Shown: positions 13,226 to 26,860 of the stretch, in pieces
How the letters are laid out: every line of letters begins with the position of its first letter
How positions within the stretch are numbered: the stretch's first letter is position 1
Origin: Phoebastria nigripes
Taxonomy: Eukaryota; Chordata; Aves; Procellariiformes; Diomedeidae
Direction of reading: 5' to 3'
Length of the DNA: 64,000 nt
NCBI GenBank assembly: GCA_035582835.1
Contig: JAYKAV010003044.1
Span: forward strand, 2,329,900-2,393,899
Notes under the pieces: generated by a model
Databases searched by the model: none
Told to the model about the DNA's origin: nothing
What the model saw: the letters and a program-made list of their open reading frames with translations, nothing else
Translations under genes and position numbers: made by a program

Positions 13226-16200
13226 CTAAAACAAAAACATTAGATTTTTAAGTTAAAAGACTCTCAGTAGTACTTCTTCCTTGATTCTTGAATATATTTA
13301 CACAAAGACAGTTTATAGAAGCCTTTAAGTAATTCTGTGTGAGAAATAACATAATCAAAATTTGGGTCCATGCTGGCAAGATCTTATACTTGACTACAGC
13401 ATTAACAAATCTATGCAGTTTAGAACTTGAAGCCCTCTCAAAGCCTACTGTATAGTTTCAGCTTTGGGCTCCACCCCCAAAAGACCACTTCCTTCTTACA
13501 ACATCAAAGTATAGGGCACCAGCTACATGAAGAAGAATGTTATTTGACAGGCAAAGGAGTTGTTCCAATCTCACGTTTAAGAAGCTGTTAGGATTATCAA
13601 CAAATGCATACAGGTTCTTGAATTGTGTAATACTTGCCATGAATAATCAGCCCTTCATCTCTGTTTTGACAGTACAAACGGAAGGCTTCTTCCAGTTCCA
13701 TCTGAGATGAGATGGTACATGGGTCACCTAACAAAAAAGCAATACGTAAGCAAATTTATGACTGAAGAATTAAGTGGAGAATTTCAATTAGTCAGTAAGA
13801 AATGTACCAGCCTCCAGGATTGGTTTTCGTTCAATCATTTGATATTAAGCTGGCATTTTGATCAAAGCCAAAATATATCAACATAATTTTTTTCCTTCTA
13901 ATTTTATCAAAACTGAGTAGATAGAAATATACTATGTTGGTTTGCAAGGGGACAACAAAATACAAGAGTGAATAGATATGCTTAAGATCTTTAACACACA
14001 GCAGAAAAAAGCAAGATCACTTCCTAGTAACCTGAAAATTTAAGTTTAATTCAAAATTAATCTACCTTTTCTTAAAAGGCCCATTATCTTACTACCTTAA
14101 CTTCATTGACTGCAGAACCATGATACGATAACTTAAAAGTTATGAAGGTACACATAGATTCTAGTTGAGTCTCTCTTGCTAGACTGACAGAAAAGCAATC
14201 TATGATTAAAAAGTGTAAAAAATAAGATACGCAGATGAAAGTTACAGATGGGATACAAATATACCAACACTGATGTAGAGATATAACTAATGTAAAATTA
14301 ATTTCTCTCTAAAAGTCTCTAAAATTTTCAGGGTTGGCTTGTATGTTTTGAGGAAAATAGGTTCACATTTTTTCTTTTAACTTAGATTTAGAAATAGAAG
14401 AAAAGCAAAGAGAAGAAAAAAAAAAAATCATGAAACCTGTCTAGCCACAAACAACCCCCTCTCAGAAAGATACATCAAGCCTTAGTTTCTATGACTTTGT
14501 CTTCTGTACTCACATTCTGTAGTAGCAGATTCAACAAACAAAACTTTNAAAAGTTCTCAAAAAGGCAACGTGCCAGCTGCAATTTAAAGCATATTCTAAA
14601 GAGCCTAACTATTGAAATAGATAAAACAGAAAAACCCACACACCCCAAACTACAAGATATCATTCAGAATGAAATTCACAGGGAAAAGAATAAAATAAAT
14701 GGAAACACAAGCATTACCGCACACTAAGGCCTGGGCTCAAGTACCATACCTTATCCACACCTTATTACAATTTATCTGTGACATATACCATTAGTTTTAC
14801 ATTAAGAAAACATGCAGGAATGCAAGCATTCAGTCAGACAAGAGCACCCCAAAAACATTATTAACTAGTAAGATTTGGAAGACTAAAAACTACTTGTGGT
14901 ATGGATATTAACCTTTAAGCAGTGGAAATAACGAACTCCCTTTCTCTGAAGCTCTGAAAGAGAGACAGCCCAAAGATGGCTCTTCTCAGCTAACAGAACG
15001 GACTTCAGTATGTTTTGGAAGTAATGATATGACACATTGGTGATGTTCCATAAAAACCCCACTGAATTAATTTGTTGGTGCCAGAGAAACAAAGCACTGG
15101 AAAAGCTTCTTGGAAGAACTGGAAGCTAAGCCAGAACACCCATATTACTGAGACCTATATTTCAGAAGATGACCTCTCCAAGGTATAAATCCTAGTCAGT
15201 TTAAATGAGAACATTTTTACTTGACGTTAAACATCTGAATTGGAAGATAATACAGGAATACCTCTCTGGTAGGCAGAAATACTGTTTTAACAGCCCATGA
15301 TAACCTCTAGATCAGTGGTCTCCAAACTTTTTTGACAGCACACCCCATCATTAAAATTTTTAGAGCACAAACCCCCAATATGTATATTTATAAACTATGT
15401 ATATTATAAAAACATAAACAAAGACAGACATTTTTAAAGGATGAGATTAAAGTAAAAAAACTAAAAATATTTTTATTAATGGCACAAAAACTTACCTCTC
15501 AAAATATTAAAAATTAATTAATATTTTTAGCGAGAGCTATGTGATTGAACACGTTTCATGACTTTTGAAATTCTTGGTTTAACATTNTGTGATATAACGA
15601 TCCAAAGATCTGGTTCTAAGCTCAGTTTATTTCAATACTTGGTTTTACTGGTGTCATAGCTAAAAAATGATACCTCACAAAGATACATAGATCCAAATGA
15701 AAGAAGTGCATCATTGGCTGCACTTACTAAATCATAACACTCATTCTTCTGTCCCATCCACCATTTATGCAAAGGCTTTGTTGGCATTCAGTTAGTACAT
15801 TTTCATCTTCCCTGATGTCAATCAGCTGTTCTTGCAAACTAACCTGAAAGTGTTGCATTTTTAACTAACGGGTTCAAAACCCACTGAAACTGTTTGGAAG
15901 GGTTTTTAACAGGTTAGAAAATTCCATTTCCAAGTTTAAGTGTACTGATGGAACAATAGAAATATCTCCAAATAGCCATTTTCAAAATGCTGTCTCCATA
16001 TAGCACAAGTTCCTTTTGAAAAGCAGTTACTTTCTCTGTTATTGGGATTAAGTGTTTTTTTTTTTTTTTTTTTGAAAATAACTGCTAGGTAGCATACTAC
16101 TGACAGCCACTTGTCATCACAGATAATGTCCACATATTTGAAACATTTACCTTTCTGTAAAAGAAAAATGCGTAACTCATCTTTAAGTTTAAGAACTCTT

Positions 16201-19200
16201 TTAAGCATTTTGCTGCAAGAAAACCAGCTAACCTCTGCAAGGTACAAAAGTTTCATGGTCACTCCCCAACTTAGTAATAAGTATTGTAAACATTGTGCTA
16301 AAGTTTTTGGTTTTATAAAATTAATCACATTGATGACATCCCGTAGCACTCTGTGCACTTCTGGCTCCAACTCCTTTGCTGTAATAGCTTGCCTATGAAT
16401 GATGGCAGTGGATGAATTTCATGTGCGGTGCTCTCTCTGCAACCTTACCCCAGAATTCTTTTTATATTCCAGTCAAATCAGCCTCTCCATCAGTGGATAC
16501 TGACACAGTTTTTCCATAACACATTGTTTTTAATAAAGTCATTTACTGTCGAGATTGTATCTTTTCCGGTGCATCTTTCCTTCAGTGACTCACAAAAAAC
16601 TACATCTTAACATCTCATTATTGAAACAGAATCTAGCAAATGCAATAAGCTGAGACATGTTAGAAACATCTGTACTTTCATCCAACCATACAGCAAACTT
16701 CCCACACTGCATAGTTTGTTTTAATACTTGTTTCTTCAAACCTTCAGCAATANCTTCTATGCATCTTCCAACAGTATCTTCTGACAAAGGAATGCATTTC
16801 AGTTTGTTCCCATCTTGTTTTCTGTATATTATTCCAGCCATTTTTACCATGACAGGAAGAACAAGTGTTTCCCCAATGGTATGTGGCTTTTTGTCTTCTG
16901 CTATTAAGAAGCCTCAAAACTGGTTTCTAAAAATTTAACATAGAGTTTAGTGAAGTCTTGTAAAGTACCAAATTGAGTATCAGAAGACTTAAAACATCAA
17001 TGAAGAAGAAAAAAAAAAAAAAAGAGGTGGAGGTTTATCTTGTTCTGGATACTTAGTTTTTAAATGTCTTGCTAATCATGATGGCTTCATCCTATCATTA
17101 TCTATTATCTCAAATCACAACATACACTTAAGGTGAGGTTCATCATTAAGATAGATTAAGATATTTCAAATACTGTTCTTGATAATTTTGAATCTTTTTG
17201 ACTGTCGTCTTGTCAGATCTGATTAGATAGTCATTGTTTTGATAGCCTGTAGTATGGCTGACAGAGTTCATACTTAGGAGTAGGAGAAATGTCAGCTCCA
17301 CCATTTTCTTGTTGTCTGCTTGTGCTCACATTATTAGCATTACTTTGTGAGGGTTATTTTAGTTAAAACTAGATAATTAATCCATAAATCCACTTAACCA
17401 GACACACGTAAACTGCAGTACGTCACAATACGCTGAAAGCGAGCAAATGAGCAAGGGTGTCAGTCTCAACTCCTGCAGCTCTGTGGAACACCCACTCTTC
17501 CCACAGCACACCTTGCCCACCATATGTGACACATGACCACATGATACATGGACCAAGTGATGACACCAGTGTTGATCCACACAGTAAATCAAGTAAAGCT
17601 TAATTTCTTGTTTTTTAAAAAAATTCTTATTTTTTAGGGGGTAGATGGGTAGACGCACCCTGGGGTNCATCTTTTTAAAAAATAAGACTATTTTTTAGAA
17701 AGATGCACCCCAGGAGTGCATCTACCCCTCTTTGAAGGCCACTGCTCTTGATGATCTATAAATACTGCAATAATGCAACATGAAAGACAAGAATTATTTG
17801 TACTGCAAATCAACAATCCATATTGCTTATATGTTTATGGGATTTTATTATGAGCGAGTTATTCACAGATCAAACATTTTGGATCTTGTCAAAAACAGAA
17901 ACACTAAAAAAGCACAACAGAAAATTCATTTTCTTCCACTCTTTGGTAGGTTTTCTTTATTTATCAAGCCATCACAATTGTTTGCTTTAAGTTAGTTCAA
18001 AGAGAACATCTGTTTGTGCAATCAGTCAAATGAACTTAAATTACATGTGACAATAAGTGGAAACACTCACTCATATGCAGAAATAGGATAACTCATAAAA
18101 CCTGTGAGGATTGGAGGACAGCCAAAACAGCAGATTAGTTCAAACTTAACAACTTGGAATTGGGAATTAGAAAAAGGGTTGTACAGGTATGTATTTAACC
18201 AAGACTAGAAGAAAATACTTATTAGAACTGCAACTAAAAAAAAAAAATCATTGTTTTAATTTAAGTAAACCTCAAAAAGCCAATGCAACAGATATCCAAA
18301 CCAAGAAAGAGTTAACAGGAATCATGTCTTAAAATCCTCCAACTCAAAACTCATGAGGTTTTCTTCTTTCCCACAATAATCTTCCTTTTATTAGCAGTCA
18401 TGCAGTTCAAATAGCTAAGCACATGCAATGTAATTATTGTCCATGCACTTCTGATCAGGTTACTTTTTATTAGACTGCCATGAAACTGAGGGTTAGGAAA
18501 CTGAAGTTAGTACAGTTGCCTCTGTTTTTCTTGGTAATCAGAAGATAAAGAGTAAAATTTAAAAATAATTGATACTAATCCTTGGTATCTTAAAAGGACT
18601 GAATCTTCTTTGAGTACAGGCTACCTCCTTCCTCAATCATTATTTTGAAATTCCATTCACCCACCAAATAACACTACTCAGCTAAGAGAGCAGTATAGGC
18701 TATTATTAATAAAACAAAACACAATTACAAATGTTAGCCAAACCAATTTAGTATTTTTTATCTTTCTGCATTCAGTTCTAGGAGTTCTGCTGCAGAACAC
18801 AGCTTTGGCAAGGTGCAACAGGAAGATAACTGAGCACCTGTGCAGTTGTATAATTGCATGGCATCTGTTCTCAACCTACTAGGTCAAGAGTTCTGCCCAT
18901 CATGAGTTACAGATACACTACACTCCTGTTAAATCATAAGCAGACACGTACATTCCAAAAGAAAGCAAAAAAAGTAGCAAAGGCACTCAGTGTCAAGTAT
19001 CCCCATTTCACTACTACTCACAACAACCAGAAGGCTCTAACTTAAGGCTGCAGAGAACTGCCACATTTGACAGCAGAAAGAAATATGCAAACCCATCTCG
19101 CATCACATTGATATTTCAGAGCCTATAGGAAGGGTAAAGAAAAGGTAAGTTTCTCACACACAACTATTTGTGGAAGAATAACAATAAACTGCTTTACATC

Positions 19201-22200
19201 TGAAGAGAACTTAGAACAATGACACCTGGCAACATCAACCTTTCCTGCAGGAACAGTGTAAGAAACAGACACACAACAAATCATTTTTACATGATTTTAT
19301 CAACCCCACATTACACTATTTTTCCCACATATGAACTCCCCCCCATCTTCTTTTTCTGGACATGGCTTACTTTAGATATACTGGGCGTTTTTCCCCACCA
19401 CAATGGGGAAACAACTTATTTCTGATGATTTTTATTTAATGCCTATTATCTTTGAAAAATGGTGCTCTGAAGTATCAGTCAAGTGGAAAAAACACAAAAC
19501 TAAATTCAAATCACCTTTATTTCATGTTTGGTCATTGTATTTTACATCAATAGGATATTAACAGCCAATTTAGTAGAATGCTCCTTTAAAGATAGACATC
19601 TACCCTCTAATTCTTGAAAAGGGTATGTTAGACCATTAATATAATCAACACTACAATCAGTGACAATCATGCAGTTCCCAGGAACAACCACCATAAAAAG
19701 AGAAAATCTATTATCATTACTGGAATTCTTAGCACCTACCTTGCGCATAAAATACAAAAATCCTAGAAGAGTTAAACACAGTCTTCTGATATTACAGTTG
19801 CATTGCTTCTCAGAAACACACTCATTCAAGAGATAAATCACAGTTCAGAAGACGCAAGTACCTGTGTCATTCTGGAAGCTGACAGGGTTAAAAATATCAT
19901 TTAACCATTAACATGGTTAAATGCCATGAATTTGAAACTGAGAATTTTGAGGGGTACAGCATTAGGCCTATGAAAGTCTGAAATTAAAACAAACTTTGCA
20001 TTCAGCATAGAAGTATCGAATAGTAAAATATTAGAGTTCTACAAAGCCTTCACTTCTACAGAAGTGAATTCAAGTGCTACTGCAATCAACCTTGGTGTTT
20101 TGAGGCTCATTTCTCCAAGCTCCCTGCTTTATAATAGAGGGTTACATACCCTGGTATTTAGAAACGAGAAGTAACTCCACAACATGAAACTTGTTTATAC
20201 AAGTTTCCTCAATGCCCCTTCTTTATACCACAATGAACAATAAACCCAAGAATGCCTAAGGAGTATTTCAGTACAATACCTTCATCATCAATCCACTTGA
20301 GGGTAATTGGTTGCTCCTGCTGTAAATTACACATCTCATGCACTTCATCACAAAGTTCATCATAGCTCATTGATGCATCAACATTTGTTATCAGGATGTC
20401 CCTGCATGAGATGAAAACATAAGCTTTTATCAGAAAATATCTGCATTAGCCTGCATATTCCAACAATTCCATCTATGGACTCTAAGCTGCAAAGTCATAC
20501 TTACAGAATCAGCATTCCTCATATAAAATGCTCCCACTAATGTAAATTAGTTGCCAGAAGTCAATAGGATTACATCTCACACTGTTTAACTTCTTAAAAA
20601 TACTTTAGTATGGAGAAATGTTCATGCATGTTTACTTGGGTGAGTCAAGTTCCCTTATTATAACTAGCAGCGTTTGAAGTGTTGTAAAAAAACATAAGAT
20701 TTTGTAAGAATTAAATTTTATCCAGGTACTTCTTCCACCAGGAGATAAGCAAAATCTCAATTATTGTAAAGTCCTTTTAAAATGTAGGTTTTTCCTCACA
20801 TCCACTGTTTTGTTAGAGAGAAAGCTTTGATTAGGCGAATTCTCAAAAGATATCATTACAAGAAAATTCAGATAAAATCTTACTCAAATGCTGCATCTTG
20901 TGCTCTACCTTTATAGTGTTTTGAGAATTTTGAGAACATGAACCCAATACCAAACTCTGCTAGTGTAAACCATACAGTATGCTCAGGCATTTGTGAGAAT
21001 AACTCTTGATATAATGAAAGCCCACACAGCACCATCAAAGCAGGGGAAATATTAAAAAAAAAAAAGATTATGCAAAACAAAATCTGAGGATACAAACTAG
21101 ACTTTCTCCTGTTTTCTAAATATTTTTCAAATGACAGACTCAAGGAAACCAACTGATTAAACAAGCGCAGGAAGAAAGAGGAGACTTAAGTCACCTCACT
21201 GCTTTCAAAACCTTCTAGGGGCTAATTAGGGAACAGTTTTGTAGTTAATGGCTACTGGCATATGTAATTCTTTCCCCTCTTAGTTTAATTCAGTAAATAT
21301 ATCAGAAGTTTCCCAACATGACAGAGACAGTTTTCCTATTTTCATACTGTGTGACAAGTCATTTTAGAAAACATATTATATTACATATTTTGCCTACTTA
21401 TGTCTTTCAACCAGAAGCCGAAAGGTACTACACTGAACTCAGAATCTCAAATTCTACAACTTACACTTTAAATGATATGCACTAATAACTTTGCATTTTG
21501 CCTTTGCTGTGAAAAATTACAGTAAGCAAAACTCTAAAACAATCACTTTAAAGAACTGTGCTAAGTTTCAAATGCAAATTAAAAGCACTGCTACCTTTTC
21601 AAGTGTACCTTTAATCTACAATTTGTAAAGTTCTCAAAGAACAGCAACTTAATTCTTCACAGTAACAATGGAAAAAGAAATACATACGCTAACTGCCAAC
21701 CTGTAAATCCATACTATTGTACAATACTGAGAGCTGTCAGGTAAGGTTGAGTTTAAGAACATCTCCCTGTCAAAAAGTCATATTTTATGCACTTATGAAA
21801 GTAAGAGACCAAACCAGTTCTCAAAGTAGTGTTTGAGGTCTAGTGCAATGCCTTGCACCAAGACAAGGTCACTAACAAATGCAGCTCATTACTTAATGCA
21901 CTGCTACCACAAGCTACAAATGAAATCAAGTAGCTATAGATCTGTGGTAACTCTGGACAACCACGCTTTCAGTAATTATCTAAATAATATTCAAAAACTG
22001 AAACTATGCAGTAAGACAATACTCTACTATGCACGCTACAAACTCCAACTAAAGCTGATAAATACTAATCAGCCTTAAATTGTTAAAATTATTATAACAG
22101 ATGGCACCACCATTCTACAGGTAAATTAATAAACTTCACATTGGAGAAAACACAGATGAAGTATGCTGAATAGCACCTATTACAGATGCAAAATCAATGA

Positions 22201-25200
22201 TATTTATTCAAATTATTATTATCTCAATGATGTCCATGTTCCTTTGAGATTTACGTGTTTAATCTTAATGTCTGTATAGCCACATTAGGCAATGAGGGCA
22301 CAGATAAATGAAAATCATTCGTCGTTTAACACTAAAGAATCCCACAGGACACTTTTTTGTCAGGTATCTGAAACTGAACACTACAAAGTAATATGAAGAA
22401 CTAATGACCAGTAAGTTATGTATGAGCAGTTATACAAGGGAATCATTCACACTGATAGATTAAACGTGTCACCGTTTAGAACCAAGGCAACATACAGCAA
22501 ACAATACTGCATCACTGCTCTATTTAAATGAAGTGATTTCAAGTCACCAGGTATAAACCAGATACACTAAGTAACTGAAATAATTAAATGAGAATTACAC
22601 AAGTTTACTTTCTTTTGCAATCTACTTATGCAGTTATTTATACTATGCTATGTTAGGAACTCTGTCACACCCAGAAACATGAATACCTAAGATACTAGGA
22701 CTCCACAGAGATAGACTCAACATCCACATGTTTTAGAACTTCCTCATGCTTAGATTTTCAACTGGGATTTCAAAGTGATATATTGTACTATTATTTTAAT
22801 TTTTTAGCAGCCACCTGAATGAGCTTGTCCTTAATTCTGAAGTTGTCCCACATCAATGATTTCCTGCAGTTTGTCAAATTTGTTCAAAAGATGAGTGTAG
22901 TACTTTAATGGAGCTACTGAGATAATCAGTTATACAGTCCATAATGCCAAAAATAGTGAGCTCTTACTCACAGGATTTGATCAGAAGAACAAAAACAAAA
23001 TTCATTGAGTTTGGAACTCTCGTTTTGTGAATTCACGTATTATAGACGTCACAGCTAATGGAAATTACTGAATACAGTGTTGCAGGAGAAACTACAGTAG
23101 TAGTTTATTGTAAGACATCATAATAATTACACATGAATTCTAAGAGCGACACAAGTATTATCACCTCCTCCATTTCTGCACAGACTTCTACAGACACACT
23201 CCTTTCACTTTATATCAACACTATCTGCCAGCAAACTATCCCAAATCTTTTACACTAAGTTCTATTTGTGTTTATAGTGCCTTCCCTTACAGAGCTAAGG
23301 CAGCTCTCCTATTGCTGTCAGAGAAGCACGCATATCCACGCATCTCAGAGAAGTGCATCACACAAGTGTTTGAAGTTCAGATGTTCTTTTCAACTTAAGC
23401 CTATGTATGACATGATTCACAGGTGTAGGATTAAACTATGGAGCAGAAAATAATTATTAGTAATGGCAAATATATGGTACAAATCTTTCACCCAGAGTTC
23501 ATAAAGCAGTTTACATGCATCTATTAAATAACTAAAATGAAACCACGGTGCAGATTAATGATAACAAAACCCAATTGATCTGCATTAACTATTACGAACA
23601 CATTTCGGAAATTACTGAGCAGCAGTAACAATGAACCACAGCATGCAGTCCCGTTTACTTTCATACATGGATTTCTTGTAAATTTTACTTCAAGTAAAGT
23701 AGCAAATTTCTGTATTTTGTTAAGTTTTGACATGAATTCTCACACTAAAAGCTTATCTATGTTTTTACTAGGCAAATTTTCATAAGAAAAGTTTAACCTG
23801 TATAAGTCAGCAGCTCAGCTAGAAATTGAAGCCAGCTAAAGTGAAAACAGATACATTTTCATACTAATTTATGAGAAAACTGGCATTTACCAAATAAATA
23901 CAAATGCTGTAGAATTCTAAACTCAGGACCTCAAACTACTTGGTATTGACCTGGTAGATAACAAGAANGCACTTTGTTTTCAGTAAAATTTGGTGGAGTG
24001 ACTTCCATAATTACATTACATTTAATTCAAAATAGCATTTTTTCTACACCACAATATAAGAACNACCACAGTAGTAGCAACATTTACTTATTTAGCAGTA
24101 AAACATCAGAAAAGATGACTCAGGTCACTTATCAAATGCCCGTAAGTTCAGTCTAAATACTTCAAATCAAGTCTAAGGATTTACTTAGGCCAAATATTTA
24201 ACTCCTCAAATGAGTTAAACTTAGGCCTTGGAGGAAGACAGGGGAGACCAAAGTAACATTAATTTACAAGGTCCTCAGTGGCAGCAAACCAATTAGATTA
24301 AACATGTCTGAAAAACCAAATTTCATGTTGAAGTAATAAAATCTTCCTGACTCTACTGACAACTGACTGAAGTCATAAAGGACCATGACTTTTGTTTTTA
24401 TTATTATTGTCTTCAATCAGAGCTGCAAAAATAAGCATTGTAAAGATAACTGAAGCAGCTGTGTTAACATATCATTGCCCTTCAAGCTGCATTAGTTAAA
24501 TTACTGGGAGGGGAGCAGGGGAATCAGCTATCAAAAATTAAAGGGCAAACTATACAAGAGTTTACTTTTAGTATTTATTCACAACAGGAAAACAAAGATT
24601 GTGGGTTTGATTTATTTTTTTTAATCACTTAAAACTGAGTCTTCAAGCAGCTTGCATAGGTTCATCTAAACTTACTGATAACTCACGATCTAAGCAAAAT
24701 TCCCTCACTTCTCATATTTACCTAAGTAATTCCAATAGTAATTCCTTCTAAAATTTCTGTAAGACAAACAAAAAAGGACAAAACCAATGGCACCCACTTA
24801 TTATTTCAAGACTTACATTATCTATCCACAAAGAAACACGTCCTCTAATTTTCCAAGACAGAAAGTGCTGTGAGTTAAAATAGTATCTAAAAAATCCCCA
24901 CTAGAAAAGGACTTGTATTAAACATTACACGTTTTGTCCCAAGGAGCACACAGTCACAAACTGACATCTGTAACTGGAAACCTGTACTTCATAGACTTCT
25001 GCTAATTTCAGCAGTAACTTGTAGAGTTCATTATGTAAGATTCATCATATCTTTATTATGAAGCAGATACAATAAAATGTAATAACTGCATCTGGATGCC
25101 AGAGATGGATCTATACCTGTCTGCGACCACGAACACTTGTAACAAAACAGAAATCAATAACCCATCAACCCAGAATAACTGTATGCCGGTTTTGCACATT

Positions 25201-25490
25201 TTCCCCCCTTTCGAGAGAAGAATAAACTCTCAACTCTTTTCCACAATCAGCATGCTGCAGGAGTTTGGATGGTATTTTAATAACCGAGAAGTTTACCTAC
25301 CTGACCTGACATTAATTACAAATCCAGCAACACCACAGTTACTCTACCACTAGATTCCTGCTCAATATGCTTCAAAATTAGACAGGACACAATATAGAGG
25401 AGAGAACATGCTGACTTACCCACTATAGTGTGTTTTTACTCTGATGAAGTCTTTGTTCAGATCAATTTTGGAGCCCATTTTGCTAGGCAT
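13175..25490 (-). CDS. PRKCZ: Atypical protein kinase C zeta, 5' part (PB1 domain exons)
   Basis: Atypical PKC zeta is a cytosolic Ser/Thr kinase that binds PAR6 and p62 through its PB1 domain and acts in cell polarity, NF-kappaB signalling and synaptic plasticity. Minus-strand exons 25490-25420, 20401-20280, 13727-13638 and 13225-13175 join in frame to 334 nt, 111 codons plus one base. They cover the N-terminus and whole PB1 domain (about residues 16-98), with the basic-cluster Lys in RVKTHY and the OPCA acidic motif [15 protein letters not shown]. The last exon ends in the linker before the pseudosubstrate (PCPGED). Zeta is preferred over iota because the start MPSKMGSK resembles zeta [18 protein letters not shown] resembles zeta HQQHPLTLKW, and GABRD lies next door as in human. 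The C1 and kinase exons were searched for below 13,175 and not seen, so intron 4 leaves the window. Confidence 0.93.
13638..13727 (-). CDS. PRKCZ: PRKCZ coding exon 3 (PB1, GC donor)
   Basis: The 90-nt exon follows acceptor tttgttag and reads [20 protein letters not shown], then NRDEGLIIH. It ends CATG|GCAAGT. The intron starts with GC, not GT. The G left over joins TT of exon 4 to give Val (IIHVFP), as in all known aPKCs. The nearest downstream GT would add four bases and break the frame, so the GC donor is the parsimonious reading. Confidence 0.95.
15936..16930 (-). pseudogene. Degenerate hAT transposase (ZBED5/FAM200-like group)
   Basis: Reading the minus strand, conserved hAT segments appear in the expected order. 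At about 16,930-16,590 are [19 protein letters not shown], then [13 protein letters not shown] and the catalytic-region block [20 protein letters not shown]. Next comes [10 protein letters not shown] near 16,490-16,470. At 16,370-16,100 is the C-terminal part with [20 protein letters not shown] and [14 protein letters not shown]. The reading frame is broken by an in-frame TGA after NQF near 16,920, by frameshifts near 16,460-16,370, and by a poly-A stretch (plus-strand T run at 16,057-16,073). It cannot make a working protein. The match is to the hAT subfamily from which ZBED5, FAM200 and EPM2AIP1 derive. Confidence 0.85.
17637..17728. repeat. Nested palindrome near the right end of the hAT element
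   Basis: Arm A (17,637-17,671, GGGGTAGATG...GGGGTNCATC) pairs with arm B (17,702-17,728, GATGCACCCCAGGAGTGCAT then CTACCCC), apart from a 6-bp insertion and few mismatches. A smaller inverted pair, CTTATTTTTTA and AAAAAATAAG, is nested with it. The structure lies just inside the terminal repeat. Confidence 0.8.
20280..20401 (-). CDS. PRKCZ: PRKCZ coding exon 2 (PB1)
   Basis: The 122-nt exon lies between acceptor tctcatgcag and donor GAAG|GTATTG. It reads [20 protein letters not shown], then [20 protein letters not shown], and codes for the centre of the PB1 domain including the first half of the OPCA motif. Confidence 0.95.
25420..25490 (-). CDS. PRKCZ: PRKCZ coding exon 1
   Basis: The ATG at 25,488-25,490 begins [20 protein letters not shown], then HYSG, and the exon ends at GTGG|GTAAGT. 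This is the zeta-type N-terminus and first PB1 strand. Three bases upstream lies a possible acceptor (aaatacag|ACC), so the 5' UTR is probably split and the exon starts at about 25,493. Confidence 0.92.
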
Positions 25491-26230
25491 GGTCTGTATT
25501 TAGCAGTCCAAATGAAATTATAAATATATAGAAATAAGTTCATTCAAGACAGATAACTCATTTAATTCTGAAGTGAACAGCTTCACATGTCAAATATGCG
25601 TTTCTCCTCCAGATGATTTTCAATCCAGCTGCACAGAAAGAAAACCAGAATACAGATGAATATACGCACACTCTACTAAATGAGTTGTGTCAAATTTTAT
25701 AAACACAAATAGCTTTACATAGAACAGCTAGAAATCAAAAGGAAAATATAAAAGACCATTGACCTGCACAGAAATTAAATGAGATCAGCTAAAAATACNC
25801 TGTACAATTTAGTTCTACAGAAATATCCCAAGCATTTAAGGGTGTTTTTTAATAAAACATCCAACAGTTCCCTCTTGGCCAAAAATACTCCAAAGAAATC
25901 TTTACTTATTCATGAACACAACTCTTTTCTTCCAAAGAGTAGAGTATTTTAATTCAAAATAATTTTTATATACATGGAAGACTGCTATCACTTAATGTTG
26001 GTTACAAATTTACCCAAGAAAAGCAGAAGAGGAACTCCAAGGAGCAATTTAAGTTACCTTTACGATTGGAGACCGACAAACATCCCATTTATTCAAAATT
26101 ACCACCACCTTCCCTTATACATATATACACACACACACATTCAGACAGCTCCCTAGCCCCACTGTCTAGGGAAGCAGGGCCATTGGTACCAGGGAGAGAC
26201 TCCAGAATTGGCCTCCCGACCTTTCCTCAC

Positions 26231-26860
26231 CTGGTTAGGAGGACCATGCAGCCCCTTCCTGTCCGACCCCCTTCAGCGCCCGCCGCGCGGGGAGCCCGTG
26301 GCCTGCGGGAGACGCGGGCTGCGCACGACGCGGGTGGGGAGCGACAGGGAGGCGAGACTGTCGTCCGGGACGAGGTCGCGCCGNCACTTTGCTGGCTGCT
26401 GTCGCGGGCGGAGCGGGCTCTCCCCGGCCTACCCACCCAAAGCCTTCGGGACTGCCCCTTCCTCCTACCTGCTCCGACCGAGGGAGGTCCCACCCCGGAG
26501 ACCGGGGCCCCACCGGTCCCGCTTCCCGCCCGCTCCGCGAACCCGCCGAGAGCAGAAGACGCCCCGGACCTGAGGGGACGCTTTCTGCCCAGGGCCCGCG
26601 TCTCCGGCCGCGTCCCAGCGGTGCTCGGCTACACCTCCACGGCCTGAAGTTGCTCAAAGTCCCGTGAGGAAGTTCGGATCGGACTTCGACTCCCCGCCGC
26701 CCTCCCTGCCGGCGGGTCCCCGGAGAAGAACGGCGGCAGCGAGCGGCGGGGAAGGCAGCGCGCGGCGGCAGAAGCCCCCGGCTCCCCGCTCAGCCACCGA
26801 CCCGCCTCACCACCCCCCTCCCGCCAGCCCTAGTGGCAACGGCGCCACCGCGCCGAACAT
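26231..26860 (-). other. PRKCZ: Probable PRKCZ non-coding first exon (5' UTR)
   Basis: The plus strand at 26,221-26,234 reads as a strong donor on the minus strand (CAG|GTGAGG). It sits inside the CpG island, 737 bp upstream of the possible acceptor before the PRKCZ start codon. The simplest model is a GC-rich untranslated exon ending at 26,231, spliced to 25,493. The upper edge is a guess set by the CCAAT boxes just above. No transcript data are available to prove it. Confidence 0.5.

Larger units (their letters stand above)
15313..17744 (-). mobile_element. Complete but inactive hAT DNA transposon
   Basis: The ends are imperfect terminal inverted repeats: CAGTGGTCTCCAAA on the left, and the reverse complement of the right end, CAGTGGCCTTCAAA. 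They are flanked by an 8-bp target duplication with one mismatch (ctctagat at 15,305 and ctcttgat at 17,745), as expected for hAT. The 2.4-kb interior carries transposase remains on the minus strand. It lies in PRKCZ intron 2. The right part has a large palindrome (17,637-17,728). Confidence 0.9.
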
